Source: Bergeyella cardium
Lineage (GTDB): Bacteria > Bacteroidota > Bacteroidia > Flavobacteriales > Weeksellaceae
Assembly: GCF_003614945.1 (NCBI RefSeq)
Contig: NZ_QYCZ01000001.1
Coordinates: 762,001-826,000 of the forward strand
Length of the DNA: 64,000 bases
Reading direction: 5' to 3'
Both the position numbers and the translations under genes were made by a program. Under the pieces are notes generated by a model. It searched no databases. It saw only the letters and a list, made by a program, of their open reading frames with translations, and was not told where the DNA came from. Below are positions 25,096-34,119 of this stretch, one piece after another (the stretch's first letter is position 1; the number at the start of each line of letters is the position of its first letter).

Positions 25096-25833
25096 ATGAG
25101 ATTGAAATTTTTGTTATTCATTATCACTATTTTAATTTTTAATGTAAAGGGTCTTGCTCAGGTAACAGACTCTTTATCTTTGGTAGAGAACAGCCGACCG
25201 AAGTTTAAACCCAAAGACCTCTACTTCCCTGTAGGGCTGATGGTTTTAGGTACCGCATCGGAGATAGAGATAAAGAATGAAGTGCACAGGTTTAGGAACA
25301 AGCAGCTACCTTATTTCAGATATAAGTTTGATGATTATCTGCAATTTGCACCCGATGCCGCTACTTATGGCTTTGAAGCCCTCGGAATGAAGCCTCGCAC
25401 CGATTGGAAAAACCGAATGGCAATACACATCAAGGGACATCTCTTTACACTGGCTACGGCTCATTTAATGAAAAATTTAATCGATAATAAGCGTCCCAAC
25501 GGTGCCCGAATGTCCTTCCCCTCAGGGCATACGGCCTATGTTTTCAGTGGTGCTACTATTCTCGCTATGGAGTACGGGGAAAATCACCCTTGGGTACCCT
25601 ACGCATCATACGCTACTGCTTCCGTTGTGGGGATGATGAGGATAGCAAATAACAGGCACTATATCAGCGATGTGCTCTTCGGCGCTGGACTTGGGATATT
25701 GGCTATGAAGCTCGCTTATTGGACTCACAAGTACAAATGGAACCGCCCTAAAACCGAAAAAGATGACCCTTTCCAAGGCGTGGTCTATAATATTAATCCA
25801 ACCGATGATACTACGATAGATGAAGAGAATTAA
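25096..25833 (+). CDS. PAP2-family phosphatase, exported
   Basis: The 245-residue protein has a signal peptide (1-21, ending GLAQ) and the three acid-phosphatase motifs: DNKRPNG (130-136), PSGHT (142-146) and MRIANNRHYISDV with the catalytic His and Asp. PAP2 enzymes remove phosphate from lipids such as undecaprenyl or phosphatidylglycerol phosphates at the outer face of the membrane. It overlaps the next PAP2 gene by 14 bases. Confidence 0.88.
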   Translation: MRLKFLLFIITILIFNVKGLAQVTDSLSLVENSRPKFKPKDLYFPVGLMVLGTASEIEIKNEVHRFRNKQLPYFRYKFDDYLQFAPDAATYGFEALGMKPRTDWKNRMAIHIKGHLFTLATAHLMKNLIDNKRPNGARMSFPSGHTAYVFSGATILAMEYGENHPWVPYASYATASVVGMMRIANNRHYISDVLFGAGLGILAMKLAYWTHKYKWNRPKTEKDDPFQGVVYNINPTDDTTIDEEN

Positions 25834-26842
25834 AATTTGCTTCCTCCTAATAGGAGCACTGGCGTATGCTCAGGAGAATGATAGCCTTTCCATTAATACC
25901 ACTCCTGCTGATACTGTGCAGATTGAGAGAGAAATTCCCCCGATGGATAAAGCCGCTCAGCATATAAAAATCTCCGATACCGAGACCTATATTTACCAAA
26001 AGCCCAAGCTCTGGGATGTTGTGAATAAGCTCCCCAGAAACTTTGTGAATACCGCTGTAGATGCAGTTTCAGCACCGTATTATCCGTATGGTCTGGCAGC
26101 TTTGGGGGCTACCGCTGCACTTATCCCTGCCGACCCTTGGCTTATCAGGGAGAGTAGAAATTTTAGTGAATCTATCGGGTTTAATGAAGCTCATACCTAT
26201 AAGAAATTAGGATTTTTGAAGATTATCCCTGCTGATGTAAACTCAGCTCTGTATTTCGTGGGCAATGGTACTACTTTTATTCTTATCAGTGGAGGGCTTG
26301 CTACTTATGGGCTCCTGAAAAACGATTATAGAGCGGTGAGCACTTCTCTGCAACTGATTGAGAGTATTGCGTTGTCGGGCTTATTCGTTCAACCGATAAA
26401 GAGGCTTTCGGGTAGGGAAAGCCCTTTCATCACTGCTGAGGCAGGCAGATGGCATAGCCATTGGACATTTGCACCGAGCTTTTCAGCCTATCAAAAAGAT
26501 ACTCCAAAGTATGATGCAATGCCCTCTGGACACCTTACGACGGCAATGGCAGCGCTCACGGTACTTACTGAAAACTATCCAGAGAAAAAATGGCTGAAAC
26601 CCGTTGGATACTCACTACTCGCATTGATGTCTTTTGAGATGATGCAGAGTAAGGTACATTGGGCATCTGATTATCCTATTGCACTCTTCGTAGGCTACCT
26701 TATCGGGAAGAATATTGCAAAGACGCGGATTACCAAAGTGAAGAATGCTTCTGCTCTCTCCGAAGAGAAGAAGCTCAGCATCCGACTTTCAGGAGGGGTA
26801 TACGGAAGCTATCAGATGATAGGGGTGAATATTAGTTTTTGA
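25820..26842 (+). CDS. second PAP2-family protein, exported
   Basis: The 340-residue protein has a signal peptide (1-18, ending ALAYAQ) and a PAP2 domain in its second half: PIKRLSGRESPF, MPSGHLTTA (about 233-241) and SKVHWASDYP with His and Asp. The Arg of the third motif seems replaced (MMQSKVHWASD), so activity may differ. An N-terminal stretch of about 100 residues precedes the domain. The overlap with the upstream PAP2 gene suggests translational coupling. Confidence 0.85.
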   Translation: MKRIKICFLLIGALAYAQENDSLSINTTPADTVQIEREIPPMDKAAQHIKISDTETYIYQKPKLWDVVNKLPRNFVNTAVDAVSAPYYPYGLAALGATAALIPADPWLIRESRNFSESIGFNEAHTYKKLGFLKIIPADVNSALYFVGNGTTFILISGGLATYGLLKNDYRAVSTSLQLIESIALSGLFVQPIKRLSGRESPFITAEAGRWHSHWTFAPSFSAYQKDTPKYDAMPSGHLTTAMAALTVLTENYPEKKWLKPVGYSLLALMSFEMMQSKVHWASDYPIALFVGYLIGKNIAKTRITKVKNASALSEEKKLSIRLSGGVYGSYQMIGVNISF

Positions 26843-26862
26843 TTAAGAGAATATAGATAAAA

Positions 26863-26893
26863 GTTTAGGCTCACCCGCAGGGTGAGCCTAAAC
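26863..26893. terminator. bidirectional terminator
   Basis: A perfect 14-base stem, GTTTAGGCTCACCC against GGGTGAGCCTAAAC, has a three-base loop. It lies between convergent genes. Confidence 0.85.
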
Positions 26894-26932
26894 CATTTTG
26901 CTGCATTGCAAGTCTCTGACTAAATCAGCAGA

Positions 26933-27379
26933 TTAGTTCTCTGCAGTATACTTTTTTACACCCTCTATATAGAGCGCTTTTTCAGCTGCATCGTATTTGT
27001 AATGTTCGTCTGCAAAGGTGTTTTCACTTGTTTTATCGAGGATTTTATTATCATCCGTTAGGAAAACTTCTACCTTAGACTTATCATCATTAAAGACTAC
27101 AAATGCACTGATTACTGCTTCTCCTTCCTTTTGCTCGATAGGGTTGAGGCGTAGAGCATCATCAAATAAGCGCAGGCAGGTTTGTTTTAAGTTACTCCAA
27201 GTCTCTCCAGTAGATGGGTTACAGCCGTGCTCATCTTGATCACCACCTGTCGGCCTCTCTTGTGCTACTACTGAGGTATCTTCTGGGGTATTTTCATTAC
27301 TTACTTCCGTTTGTGCTGGTTTGTTGCACGCCCATAGCATCGCTGATGCCACTACCGAGCTGAAAACAATCTTTTTCAT
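26933..27379 (-). CDS. hypothetical lipoprotein
   Basis: The 148-residue protein has a lipoprotein signal (SAMLWAC, Cys18) and an acidic Ser/Thr/Glu linker (19-45). A compact domain follows, starting DEHGCNPSTGETWSNLKQTC. Its pattern GCxxSxGxTWSxLKxxCxRxF recurs in other Bacteroidota lipoproteins as I recall, with a likely Cys-Cys bridge. Function is unknown. It is monocistronic. Confidence 0.75.
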   Translation of the reverse strand: MKKIVFSSVVASAMLWACNKPAQTEVSNENTPEDTSVVAQERPTGGDQDEHGCNPSTGETWSNLKQTCLRLFDDALRLNPIEQKEGEAVISAFVVFNDDKSKVEVFLTDDNKILDKTSENTFADEHYKYDAAEKALYIEGVKKYTAEN

Positions 27380-27406
27380 TTTATGATGTATTTAATTATT
27401 TGCGGA

Positions 27407-27414
27407 CAAATATA
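27407..27414 (-). promoter_or_regulatory. -7 box of the lipoprotein gene at 27379
   Basis: TATATTTG on the minus strand, 27 bases before the ATG. Confidence 0.55.
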
Positions 27415-27443
27415 ATATTTCATTCAACTTATAAAATTATTAT

Positions 27444-27451
27444 TACCTTTG
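27444..27451 (+). promoter_or_regulatory. -7 box of the DUF1573 gene
   Basis: TACCTTTG, 29 bases before the ATG at 27481. It rules out the in-frame ATG at 27400, which lies upstream of it. Confidence 0.6.
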
Positions 27452-27480
27452 CTTTTATTAAACTTAAAAATATCATCGTT

Positions 27481-27861
27481 ATGAGAAAAGGATTTTTCAT
27501 TGGATTATTTATAGCAGGCTTTACAACAATAGCTACAGCTCAGACTATTACATTTGATAAAACCATTGTAGACTATGGTACAATAAAGAAAGGAAGCGAT
27601 GGAAACCGAGAGTTCGTAGTGAAGAATACAGGGGATAAACCACTTATCATCAGTAATGTGAAACCTGCTTGTGGATGTACTACACCAACTTGGACGAAAG
27701 AACCTATAGCTCCAGGGAAAACAGGGAAAATATCTGTACACTACAATACCAACCTTGTGAATCCATTTAAAAAAGTTATAGAGGTCTTCTCAAATGACCC
27801 AAATAACAGCAGAGCAGTGGTTTATATACAGGGAATAGTAGAAGATACAGTTAAGAAATAA
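27481..27861 (+). CDS. DUF1573 (ASH-like) exported protein
   Basis: The 126-residue protein has a signal peptide (1-20, ending ATAQ) and one Ig-like DUF1573 domain with the family signature VKNTGDKPLIISNVKPACGC (about 43-62), then SVHYNTN and VFSNDPNN. These small domains are periplasmic or surface proteins of unknown function in Bacteroidota. It is monocistronic with its own terminator. Confidence 0.88.
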   Translation: MRKGFFIGLFIAGFTTIATAQTITFDKTIVDYGTIKKGSDGNREFVVKNTGDKPLIISNVKPACGCTTPTWTKEPIAPGKTGKISVHYNTNLVNPFKKVIEVFSNDPNNSRAVVYIQGIVEDTVKK

Positions 27862-27888
27862 GATTTAATAGTTATATGTAATGCAGTG

Positions 27889-27930
27889 GAACGGCAATCA
27901 AATGATTGCCGTTCTGTTTTAGTTTTTTTC
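27889..27930 (+). terminator. terminator of the DUF1573 gene
   Basis: GAACGGCAATC/GATTGCCGTTC is followed by TGTTTTAGTTTTTTT. Confidence 0.88.
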
Positions 27931-27932
27931 TC

Positions 27933-27940
27933 TATTTTTG
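27933..27940 (+). promoter_or_regulatory. -7 box of udk
   Basis: TATTTTTG, 15 bases before the udk ATG and directly after the upstream terminator. Confidence 0.55.
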
Positions 27941-27955
27941 CTAAAATAATTTTAA

Positions 27956-28570
27956 ATGCTTGTTATAGGAATTGCCGGTGGTACAGGTTCTGGGAAGACT
28001 ACCGTAGTTAATAAAATTTTACAACAACTCAATACAGAAGGTGTAAATGTCCTTTCTCAGGATAATTATTATCACGATAATCAGCATCTTTCTCTTGCCG
28101 AGCGAGAGGCATTGAACTACGACCACCCAAAGTCCATAGATTTTGAACTCCTGGTAAAAAATGTAAAACAGCTTAAAAATGGGGAGAGCATCGAGCAGCC
28201 TGTATATAGTTTTGTAACCCATTCCAGAACGGGAGATTTTGTCTTGGTAGAACCTAAAAATGTCCTTATCGTAGAAGGGATTTTAGTACTTACGAATAAA
28301 GAACTCTTGAAGGAATTTGACCTTAAAGTATTCGTACATACCGATTCTGATGAAAGGCTCATCCGAAGAATCCGAAGAGATACACAGGAAAGAGGTAGAG
28401 ACTTGGAAGAAGTATTGCACAGGTACCAAACCACACTGAAGCCTATGCACCAAGAGTTTATAGAGCCATCTAAAAATGATGCCGACCTTATAGTGCCTAA
28501 TATGAAACATAATAATGTAGCTATTGACTTTTTAACCACAGTTATAAACAATTCATTGAAGAAATCCTAA
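27956..28570 (+). CDS. udk: uridine kinase
   Basis: The enzyme phosphorylates uridine or cytidine in pyrimidine salvage. The 204 residues contain the P-loop GGTGSGKTT (8-16), SQDNYYHD, NYDHPKSIDFELL and RRIRRDTQERGRD, all typical of Udk. Length fits. It is first in an operon with an FtsB/DivIC-like gene three bases downstream and a THUMP-like methyltransferase gene. Confidence 0.95.
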   Translation: MLVIGIAGGTGSGKTTVVNKILQQLNTEGVNVLSQDNYYHDNQHLSLAEREALNYDHPKSIDFELLVKNVKQLKNGESIEQPVYSFVTHSRTGDFVLVEPKNVLIVEGILVLTNKELLKEFDLKVFVHTDSDERLIRRIRRDTQERGRDLEEVLHRYQTTLKPMHQEFIEPSKNDADLIVPNMKHNNVAIDFLTTVINNSLKKS

Positions 28571-28573
28571 GAG

Positions 28574-28915
28574 ATGAGCACGGATAATCCTACAAATAAA
28601 ACTTCTGCTTTTAAGTATATACAGCGGTATGTGCTCAATAAGTATGTCATTACTTTTGTGCTTTTTTTAGTTTGGATTATTTTATTTGATAATAGCTCTT
28701 TACTCGTTATTAATGATCTTAATTTGGAGATTAAGAAGTATGAATCTCAGCTTGAACATTACAAGAGTGAATATGAGAAACATACTCTTTTCTATAATAC
28801 TCTGATGGAAAATAAAGATGAAAAAGAAAGGTTTGCTCGTGAAAATTATTTTATGAAGAAACCTGACGAAGAAATCTTTATCCTTGTAGCTGATAGTGTT
28901 AATGTGAAAAACTAA
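28574..28915 (+). CDS. FtsB/DivIC-like septum formation initiator
   Basis: The 113-residue protein has a short basic cytoplasmic N-terminus and one membrane span (about 25-45). A periplasmic coiled coil (about 48-85) follows, then KERFARENYFMKKPDEEIFIL, the typical motif after the coil in this family. FtsB/DivIC proteins join FtsQ and FtsL in the divisome. The gene starts three bases after udk. Confidence 0.85.
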   Translation: MSTDNPTNKTSAFKYIQRYVLNKYVITFVLFLVWIILFDNSSLLVINDLNLEIKKYESQLEHYKSEYEKHTLFYNTLMENKDEKERFARENYFMKKPDEEIFILVADSVNVKN

Positions 28916-28930
28916 ATCCTATGAATAGCT

Positions 28931-30070
28931 ATGAAAAATTACTTAAAAACCGAAGTTCAAGATTACATTAATAAGAATATTGATGTAGATATTGTTGATT
29001 TACTTCTAAGAAAATCTCCTTTTGATGATATTTCAATACAGGAGATTGCTCAGCAGGTTAAAGGCAAGCAGATATGCAGAAAGAAATTTCCTTTTCTGGA
29101 TAGAGAGAATATTATTTTTCCACCGCATCTTAATTTGGAACAGTCCAGCTCCGAGTCGGCAGCAAGGTACAAAAGCCGTCTTGTAAAAGGGAAGACTTTC
29201 CTCGACCTTACCTCTGGTTTTGGTATAGATGCCTATTTTCTCTCTCAGAATTTTGAAGAAACTACACTCGTGGAGCGAAATTCTAAGCTGTTGGATATCG
29301 TAAAACACAATTGGGCAGTGCTGGGTAGAGATGCTCATTTTGCCAACTCTGAATTAGAGACCTTTCTCAGTGAAAATGATAAGAATTTTGATGTTATTTT
29401 TATAGACCCTGCGAGGCGAAGTGCAGATGATAAAAAGGTTTTCTTATTAGAAGATCTTTCACCGAATATTTTGGAGATTCAGAAGCAGCAGGCTCGTATT
29501 TCAGACAAAACTCTTATAAAACTCTCACCACTTATTGATATTTCTTACCTCATTTCTGTAATTGAGCATATTAGTGAAATCCATATTGTAGCAATAAAGA
29601 ATGATGTAAAAGAAGTTTTGGTACTGATAAATAAAGGGACTAAATATCCTAAAATCTGCTGTGTAAATCTTGAAACCGATGAAGCTCCTTTTGAGTTTGA
29701 GTATGGGGATTCAGCAGTTTGTGTGAGTTATTCCCAACCTCAGGCTTATCTGTATATTCCGAATAATGCCATATTGAAATCTGGTGCATTTTTAGAGGTA
29801 GCCAAGCAGTTTTCATTGAGCAAACTCCACCCGAATACTCATCTCTATACTTCTGGTGAAAAGTTTGAGAATTTTCCAGGCAGGATATTGAAAGTAACGA
29901 AAATTAACCCTAAAACATTAGAACGAGGAGATAAATATAATATCATCTCTAAAAACCATCCACTAAAACCTGATGCTATAAAAAAGAAGTACAAAATATC
30001 AGATGGAGGGGAGCGTTACCTTGTTTTTACTCAAAGTGTTGCTGGTATGGAAGTCCTGCTGAGTGAGTGA
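28931..30070 (+). CDS. THUMP-like domain class I SAM methyltransferase
   Basis: The 379-residue protein has an N-terminal helical part, the SAM motif FLDLTSGFGIDAYFLSQ (about 90-106), an acidic strand and the catalytic-like DPARRSADDKKVF (about 159-171). A C-terminal THUMP-like domain ends with GGERYLVFTQSVAG. This is the Bacteroidota THUMP_like family, presumed to modify RNA; the substrate is not known. Its stop codon directly abuts the stop of the convergent lptC gene with no base between. Confidence 0.88.
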   Translation: MKNYLKTEVQDYINKNIDVDIVDLLLRKSPFDDISIQEIAQQVKGKQICRKKFPFLDRENIIFPPHLNLEQSSSESAARYKSRLVKGKTFLDLTSGFGIDAYFLSQNFEETTLVERNSKLLDIVKHNWAVLGRDAHFANSELETFLSENDKNFDVIFIDPARRSADDKKVFLLEDLSPNILEIQKQQARISDKTLIKLSPLIDISYLISVIEHISEIHIVAIKNDVKEVLVLINKGTKYPKICCVNLETDEAPFEFEYGDSAVCVSYSQPQAYLYIPNNAILKSGAFLEVAKQFSLSKLHPNTHLYTSGEKFENFPGRILKVTKINPKTLERGDKYNIISKNHPLKPDAIKKKYKISDGGERYLVFTQSVAGMEVLLSE

Positions 30071-30670
30071 TTATTTCTTCGTCTGTGGGATTTCCTTTGC
30101 ATTAAAATCACCAGAATTGTTATAAAAACTGTATTCTGAAAAATCATCTTTTGCCACCATACCGTTGGCTCCTACAAGGGTATTCCCTTTATTATCCATT
30201 ACGAATACAGTATCCTGAGTTTGCATTTGCCGTTTTTCTCTATCCCAAAAAATGGTTTTAGTCGCAAATGAAGTCCCATCATTGGTTATGATTTTTACAT
30301 TTCCTTTGGCTTCGTAGGAATTCTTTTTTTCGTAGAATATAGCATAATCTGCCCATATTTTACCAGGTATTTCAGGCTTTTTCTTATCAAAATATTCCAG
30401 ATAGAAACCTTTTTTTGCTTTTACATAGGGGGAGTCTATCAGTTCATATTTTTCTATAATTGGGGCTTTAAATCTCAGGCTTATTTCTCCAGAATCTTTT
30501 TGTATGAGATAGGTATTGTAGAGTATTTGGGAGGGGAAATCTTTCTTTTGATTATTAGATACATCGGTATTGTTGTCCTCACAGGAGGTAAAGACAAAAA
30601 ATATAGCAGAGCTGGCTGCTGCAACTACTATATTTTTATATGTTGATTTCTTTCTCAAAATATTAATCAA
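30071..30670 (-). CDS. lptC: LPS export protein LptC, lipoprotein-like form
   Basis: LptC bridges LptB2FG in the inner membrane to periplasmic LptA during lipopolysaccharide transport. The 199 residues have a hydrophobic segment ending VFTSC (Cys30), so the flavobacterial form may be lipidated. The beta-jellyroll pattern follows: YNTYLIQKDSGEISLRFKAP, GFYLEYFD, WADYAIFYEKKNSYEAKGNV and FATKTIFWDREKRQM. Its start overlaps the end of the upstream outer-membrane-protein gene by eight bases. Confidence 0.88.
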   Translation of the reverse strand: MINILRKKSTYKNIVVAAASSAIFFVFTSCEDNNTDVSNNQKKDFPSQILYNTYLIQKDSGEISLRFKAPIIEKYELIDSPYVKAKKGFYLEYFDKKKPEIPGKIWADYAIFYEKKNSYEAKGNVKIITNDGTSFATKTIFWDREKRQMQTQDTVFVMDNKGNTLVGANGMVAKDDFSEYSFYNNSGDFNAKEIPQTKK

Positions 30671-31955
30671 ATTCTACTTTTCTGAACCAAAGGTCGGAGA
30701 AGTTTAATCCTATTTTCAAGTTGATAAAAGTTTGGTTTATCAAGTTGTTTTGCGTAGTTCCTCTTTTTCCGAGCTCAATTCCTATATCAAGGGAGCTTCG
30801 TTTGTTGATATTTGCATCCGCAAAGGGGAAGGAGGCTCCTGCGGTTACTGCAAATTCATTGATGAAGTTGCCCGAGCCTTGATTGCTTGGGTTGAGTTTT
30901 AATCCACCTCTTTCGTAATAAGCACCAAATCTATAAATTACTCGAGAGAAGTAGTTTCGGAAGTTGTTATAGTTCGGGAGATACCACCCACCAGCAGAGA
31001 TTTTATATGAATCTTCATAATGGAAAGGCTTGCCCATAAACTGTACATCATTACCACTTTTGTAATCAAACTGCGTAGAGGCAAACCACTTGGCATCATT
31101 ACCATAGCCTACCCCGAAAGTAGCTCTCTGCGGGAGATAATTATTTCCAGTGCTCGTCTTTTGGTCGAGAATTGTTTCATTCATTTTTTCATTAGAAGAG
31201 AGGTAGTAATAAGTACTGTTGGTATAATCTACGCTTGATTTTCCTGTAGAACCAAAAGTATAAGTAGCACCGAAAGTGAGTTTTCTATCGTTTTTCAGCT
31301 TTTTCTGATATACCGCTCCCGTTGTAAAGTTGAAGCTCTTAATGGTATTCGTTGTAGAATAGCCATTGATAAGTACTGCATCTGAATATGAAATTTCTTC
31401 CAAATCGGTAAGTTTTCCGAAGTGATAATTTGCTTTAAAACCTAATGAAAAATTAGGATTAATGGTATAAGAAACCGCTCCTTGAACCAATGACACCATA
31501 CCGCTACCAGAGAATTTATTGAGCTTGTAGTGGCTAGTGCTCGCACCCTCACGGTGTACGATAGTATATCCTTTGGAGCTATAAGGCTGATAGCCCAAAC
31601 CGAACTTCAATTTCTTTGTGATGGGGAATGCAAATGCAATATTAGAAAGGTAAGTGGAGTGCTTTTTCGTGTTCATATCTCCATAGTTGGAGGAGAAGTA
31701 GTTGTTCTCATTCGTACCTTCAATGGATAAACTCGTTAGTCCATAATTCTGATTCGTTGCTGGGTTATCAAAATTAAATTTCCCATTAAAATCATTGATA
31801 TAAGCTGCAGAAATCCCTCCCATAGAGGAAATATCCACTGAGTTGTCATATTTCACATCACCGATTCCATACGCTGCATAAGGGGAATTGCCTATACTCT
31901 GTGCGTTGAGCGAGTATGCTACCAGGCAAGAAGTCAGTACGATTGCTTTTTTCAT
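30663..31955 (-). CDS. putative outer-membrane beta-barrel protein
   Basis: The 430-residue protein has a signal peptide (1-19, ending SLNAQS). Alternating hydrophobic and aromatic strands follow, with many Gly-Tyr pairs such as KLKFGLGYQPYSSKGYT and RKLTFGATYTFGS, characteristic of a barrel related to FadL/OmpP1-like proteins. The last residues are LWFRKVEFD. The start at 31955 is chosen for the signal peptide. Its gene is directly followed by lptC, a flavobacterial arrangement I recall. The ligand is unknown. Confidence 0.8.
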   Translation of the reverse strand: MKKAIVLTSCLVAYSLNAQSIGNSPYAAYGIGDVKYDNSVDISSMGGISAAYINDFNGKFNFDNPATNQNYGLTSLSIEGTNENNYFSSNYGDMNTKKHSTYLSNIAFAFPITKKLKFGLGYQPYSSKGYTIVHREGASTSHYKLNKFSGSGMVSLVQGAVSYTINPNFSLGFKANYHFGKLTDLEEISYSDAVLINGYSTTNTIKSFNFTTGAVYQKKLKNDRKLTFGATYTFGSTGKSSVDYTNSTYYYLSSNEKMNETILDQKTSTGNNYLPQRATFGVGYGNDAKWFASTQFDYKSGNDVQFMGKPFHYEDSYKISAGGWYLPNYNNFRNYFSRVIYRFGAYYERGGLKLNPSNQGSGNFINEFAVTAGASFPFADANINKRSSLDIGIELGKRGTTQNNLINQTFINLKIGLNFSDLWFRKVEFD

Positions 31956-32201
31956 TCTTTGTACTCTAAATTGAGGTGCAAATATCATAATTTCCATTGA
32001 ACTAAGAAAACCCTCACCCGTTAAAGTTTCTTAACAGGCTGCGCCTGCTGTATTTAGGTGATAAACCATAGGAAGTAATTGTGGCTTTGAAAAATTTTCC
32101 TTTGAATGAATATTAAGTTATACTTTAGCATTAGGGATATATTTTAAGTTAAAAGACTACTGCTAAACATCAAATGGGTTATTTAAAAAAATATTATTTA
32201 G

Positions 32202-32209
32202 TACATTTG
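32202..32209 (+). promoter_or_regulatory. -7 box of the ZIP transporter gene
   Basis: TACATTTG, 19 bases before the ATG at 32229. Confidence 0.55.
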
Positions 32210-32228
32210 CCGTCTTATTTTTGGTAAA

Positions 32229-32960
32229 ATGGTTCATTTTATACTTATTCTCAGTGTGGTTTTAGGAGTTGTGCTCGGTGGTTTTTTCGGGAAAAATGAA
32301 AAATTAGCAAAACAGCTCCTTATTATAAGTGCCGGATTTCTTATTACCATTTGTCTGAATGAGGTTTTTCCTTTGGTTTATGGTGAGCATTTTCGCAGTG
32401 AGGAGGCGCATTTTCACGGTGAGGGAGCGCATTCCAGCATAGGTTTGTTTGTAGTGGCGGGGGTTATTTTGCAGATGTTTTTGGAAAGCATTACTAAGGG
32501 CTTTGAGCACGGGCATATCCATCATCATAATGAGGAAGAGGGGAGGGCTATTCTGCCCTCGGCATTGGTTGTTGGGCTGTTTATCCACGCGTTTATAGAG
32601 GGTATTCCTCTTGCGGGGGATAAGGTTTCAATGGCTTATCTATTAGGGATTGCAGTTCATAACCTACCGATTTCTTTCGTATTAGGAGCCTTTTTATTCA
32701 GCAAAAAATGGACACTTCCATCAGTATTGGTTGTTTTGCTTTTTGCGCTTGCATCGCCTGCGGGGGTGGTTTTAGGCAAGTATTTTAATCCGAATTGGCA
32801 ACCTTATTTCTTAGCTTTGGTAGGGGGGATTTTTATTCATATCTCTTCGGTTATTATTTTTGAAAGCAATAAAAACCACAGGATGGACTGGGCTAAAATC
32901 ATTTTGGTAATGCTTGGAGTAGCCTTAGCATATCTTACTCATCTGGCGCATAGCCATTAA
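32229..32960 (+). CDS. ZIP-family metal transporter
   Basis: The 243-residue membrane protein has about eight spans. A His-rich stretch with HGHIHHHNEEE lies between spans 3 and 4. The metal-site helices carry GLFIHAFIEGIPLA and GIAVHNLPISFVLGA, the ZIP signatures in spans 4 and 5. ZIP proteins import zinc or other divalent cations into the cytoplasm. A final HLAHSH tail is also His-rich. No zinc-uptake repressor box could be assigned. Confidence 0.9.
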   Translation: MVHFILILSVVLGVVLGGFFGKNEKLAKQLLIISAGFLITICLNEVFPLVYGEHFRSEEAHFHGEGAHSSIGLFVVAGVILQMFLESITKGFEHGHIHHHNEEEGRAILPSALVVGLFIHAFIEGIPLAGDKVSMAYLLGIAVHNLPISFVLGAFLFSKKWTLPSVLVVLLFALASPAGVVLGKYFNPNWQPYFLALVGGIFIHISSVIIFESNKNHRMDWAKIILVMLGVALAYLTHLAHSH

Positions 32961-32988
32961 TTTTTTCCTTAGAATATAATAATTATCT

Positions 32989-32996
32989 TATTTTTG
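32989..32996 (+). promoter_or_regulatory. -7 box of hpt
   Basis: TATTTTTG, 16 bases before the ATG at 33013. Confidence 0.55.
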
Positions 32997-33012
32997 TGCT
33001 TTGAATTTTAGA

Positions 33013-33570
33013 ATGAAAACAATACAAATTCACGATAAAGAATTCGTGCCCTATCTTACGAATGAAGAGCTGCAAAGGGAAATAAAAGCCCTTGCAGAGA
33101 GAGTTTATGAAGATTATAAAAATGAAGTACCCGTATTTATCGGAGTTCTCAACGGTGTCTTTATGTTCTTCTCAGATTTTATGAAATATTACCCTGGCGA
33201 ATGCGAAGTGGCATTCCTGCAAGTGAGTTCATACAATGGTGGACTACAATCTACAGGGATTGTTTATAAAAAAATGGATTTAACCAAGGATGTGGAAGGT
33301 AGGCATATCATACTGATGGAAGATATCGTAGATACGGGGAATACCATTGAGAGCCTGTTTGAGTATTTTAAAAGTACTCAGCGACCAAAATCCTTGAAAG
33401 TAGCTTCGCTTCTACTGAAACCCGAAGTCTTCAAAAAGAATTTTACAATAGACTATGTAGCAAAGGAAATCCCCAATAAATTTGTACTTGGCTATGGTCT
33501 GGACTATGACGAAAGAGGCAGAAACCTCCCCGACCTCTACCAATTGGCAGAGGGTAGGATAAATCATTAA
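33013..33570 (+). CDS. hpt: hypoxanthine phosphoribosyltransferase
   Basis: The enzyme salvages hypoxanthine or guanine with PRPP. The 185 residues have the PRPP loop HIILMEDIVDTGNTIE (about 96-111), VFIGVLNGVFMFF and VLGYGLDYDERGRNLPDLY, all canonical. The start MKTIQIHDKEF is chosen over a TTG four codons upstream, which is too close to the -7 box. The usual flavobacterial partner adk lies downstream, separated here by a toxin-antitoxin pair. Confidence 0.94.
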   Translation: MKTIQIHDKEFVPYLTNEELQREIKALAERVYEDYKNEVPVFIGVLNGVFMFFSDFMKYYPGECEVAFLQVSSYNGGLQSTGIVYKKMDLTKDVEGRHIILMEDIVDTGNTIESLFEYFKSTQRPKSLKVASLLLKPEVFKKNFTIDYVAKEIPNKFVLGYGLDYDERGRNLPDLYQLAEGRINH

Positions 33571-33583
33571 AAAGTGAAATGTA

Positions 33584-33799
33584 ATGAATATTATAATTGA
33601 GATAAAAGACAGAGAAAAAGACTTCATTTTAGAGTTCTTAAAACGAATGAAAATTGATTTTAAAACCTCTGAAGAAATAGAAATTCCACAGGAGAAAATG
33701 AAAAAGGAAATTGCTCTTGCGGAAAAACAATTGAAGCAGGGGAAAGTAACTCGTCTAAAATCAAAAGAAGAAATCAATGCCTTTTTTGAGAGTTTATGA
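33584..33799 (+). CDS. antitoxin of a YoeB-type pair
   Basis: The 71-residue protein is acidic at the start, with [14 protein letters not shown], and helical at the end, with [20 protein letters not shown]-like wording that recurs in Bacteroidota antitoxins. It overlaps the toxin gene by four bases (ATGA), the normal coupling of such pairs. It lies 13 bases after hpt, so it may be cotranscribed with it. Confidence 0.8.
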   Translation: MNIIIEIKDREKDFILEFLKRMKIDFKTSEEIEIPQEKMKKEIALAEKQLKQGKVTRLKSKEEINAFFESL

Positions 33800-34071
33800 G
33801 GTTTGATATTATCTTTTCAGATCTTGCAAAGGAGCAAATCTCTGAATTTAAGAGAACAAATCTTACCAGCTATAATAAGATTAAAAAACTTATTATGGAG
33901 TTAGGAGAACATCCCACAACCGGGACAGGAAAACCTGAAAAATTAAAAGGAGATTATTCTGAATATTGGTCTCGCAGGATTAATAAAAAAGACAGGCTTA
34001 TATATAAGATAAATAATGATGAGGTTTATGTTTTTATTTTATCTGTATATGGTCATTATGACGATAAATAG
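33796..34071 (+). CDS. Txe/YoeB-family mRNA interferase toxin
   Basis: The 91-residue protein matches YoeB across its length. It has the Glu near [24 protein letters not shown] with the active Arg, DRLIYKI, and the terminal YGHYDDK with the catalytic His. YoeB cleaves mRNA in the ribosomal A site. The pair is inserted between hpt and adk. Confidence 0.92.
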   Translation: MRFDIIFSDLAKEQISEFKRTNLTSYNKIKKLIMELGEHPTTGTGKPEKLKGDYSEYWSRRINKKDRLIYKINNDEVYVFILSVYGHYDDK

Positions 34072-34119
34072 ATTAACGATTAAAAAAAAGAAAATATTTA
34101 AAATAAAGTATTTACAAAA

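Noticed and set aside
25820-25833. Frame error between the two PAP2 genes
   Set aside because: Both have their own signal peptide and full domain. The 14-base overlap is a normal gene overlap.
33001-33012. TTG start for hpt
   Set aside because: It lies four bases after the -7 box and adds four residues not typical of the family. The ATG at 33013 fits better.
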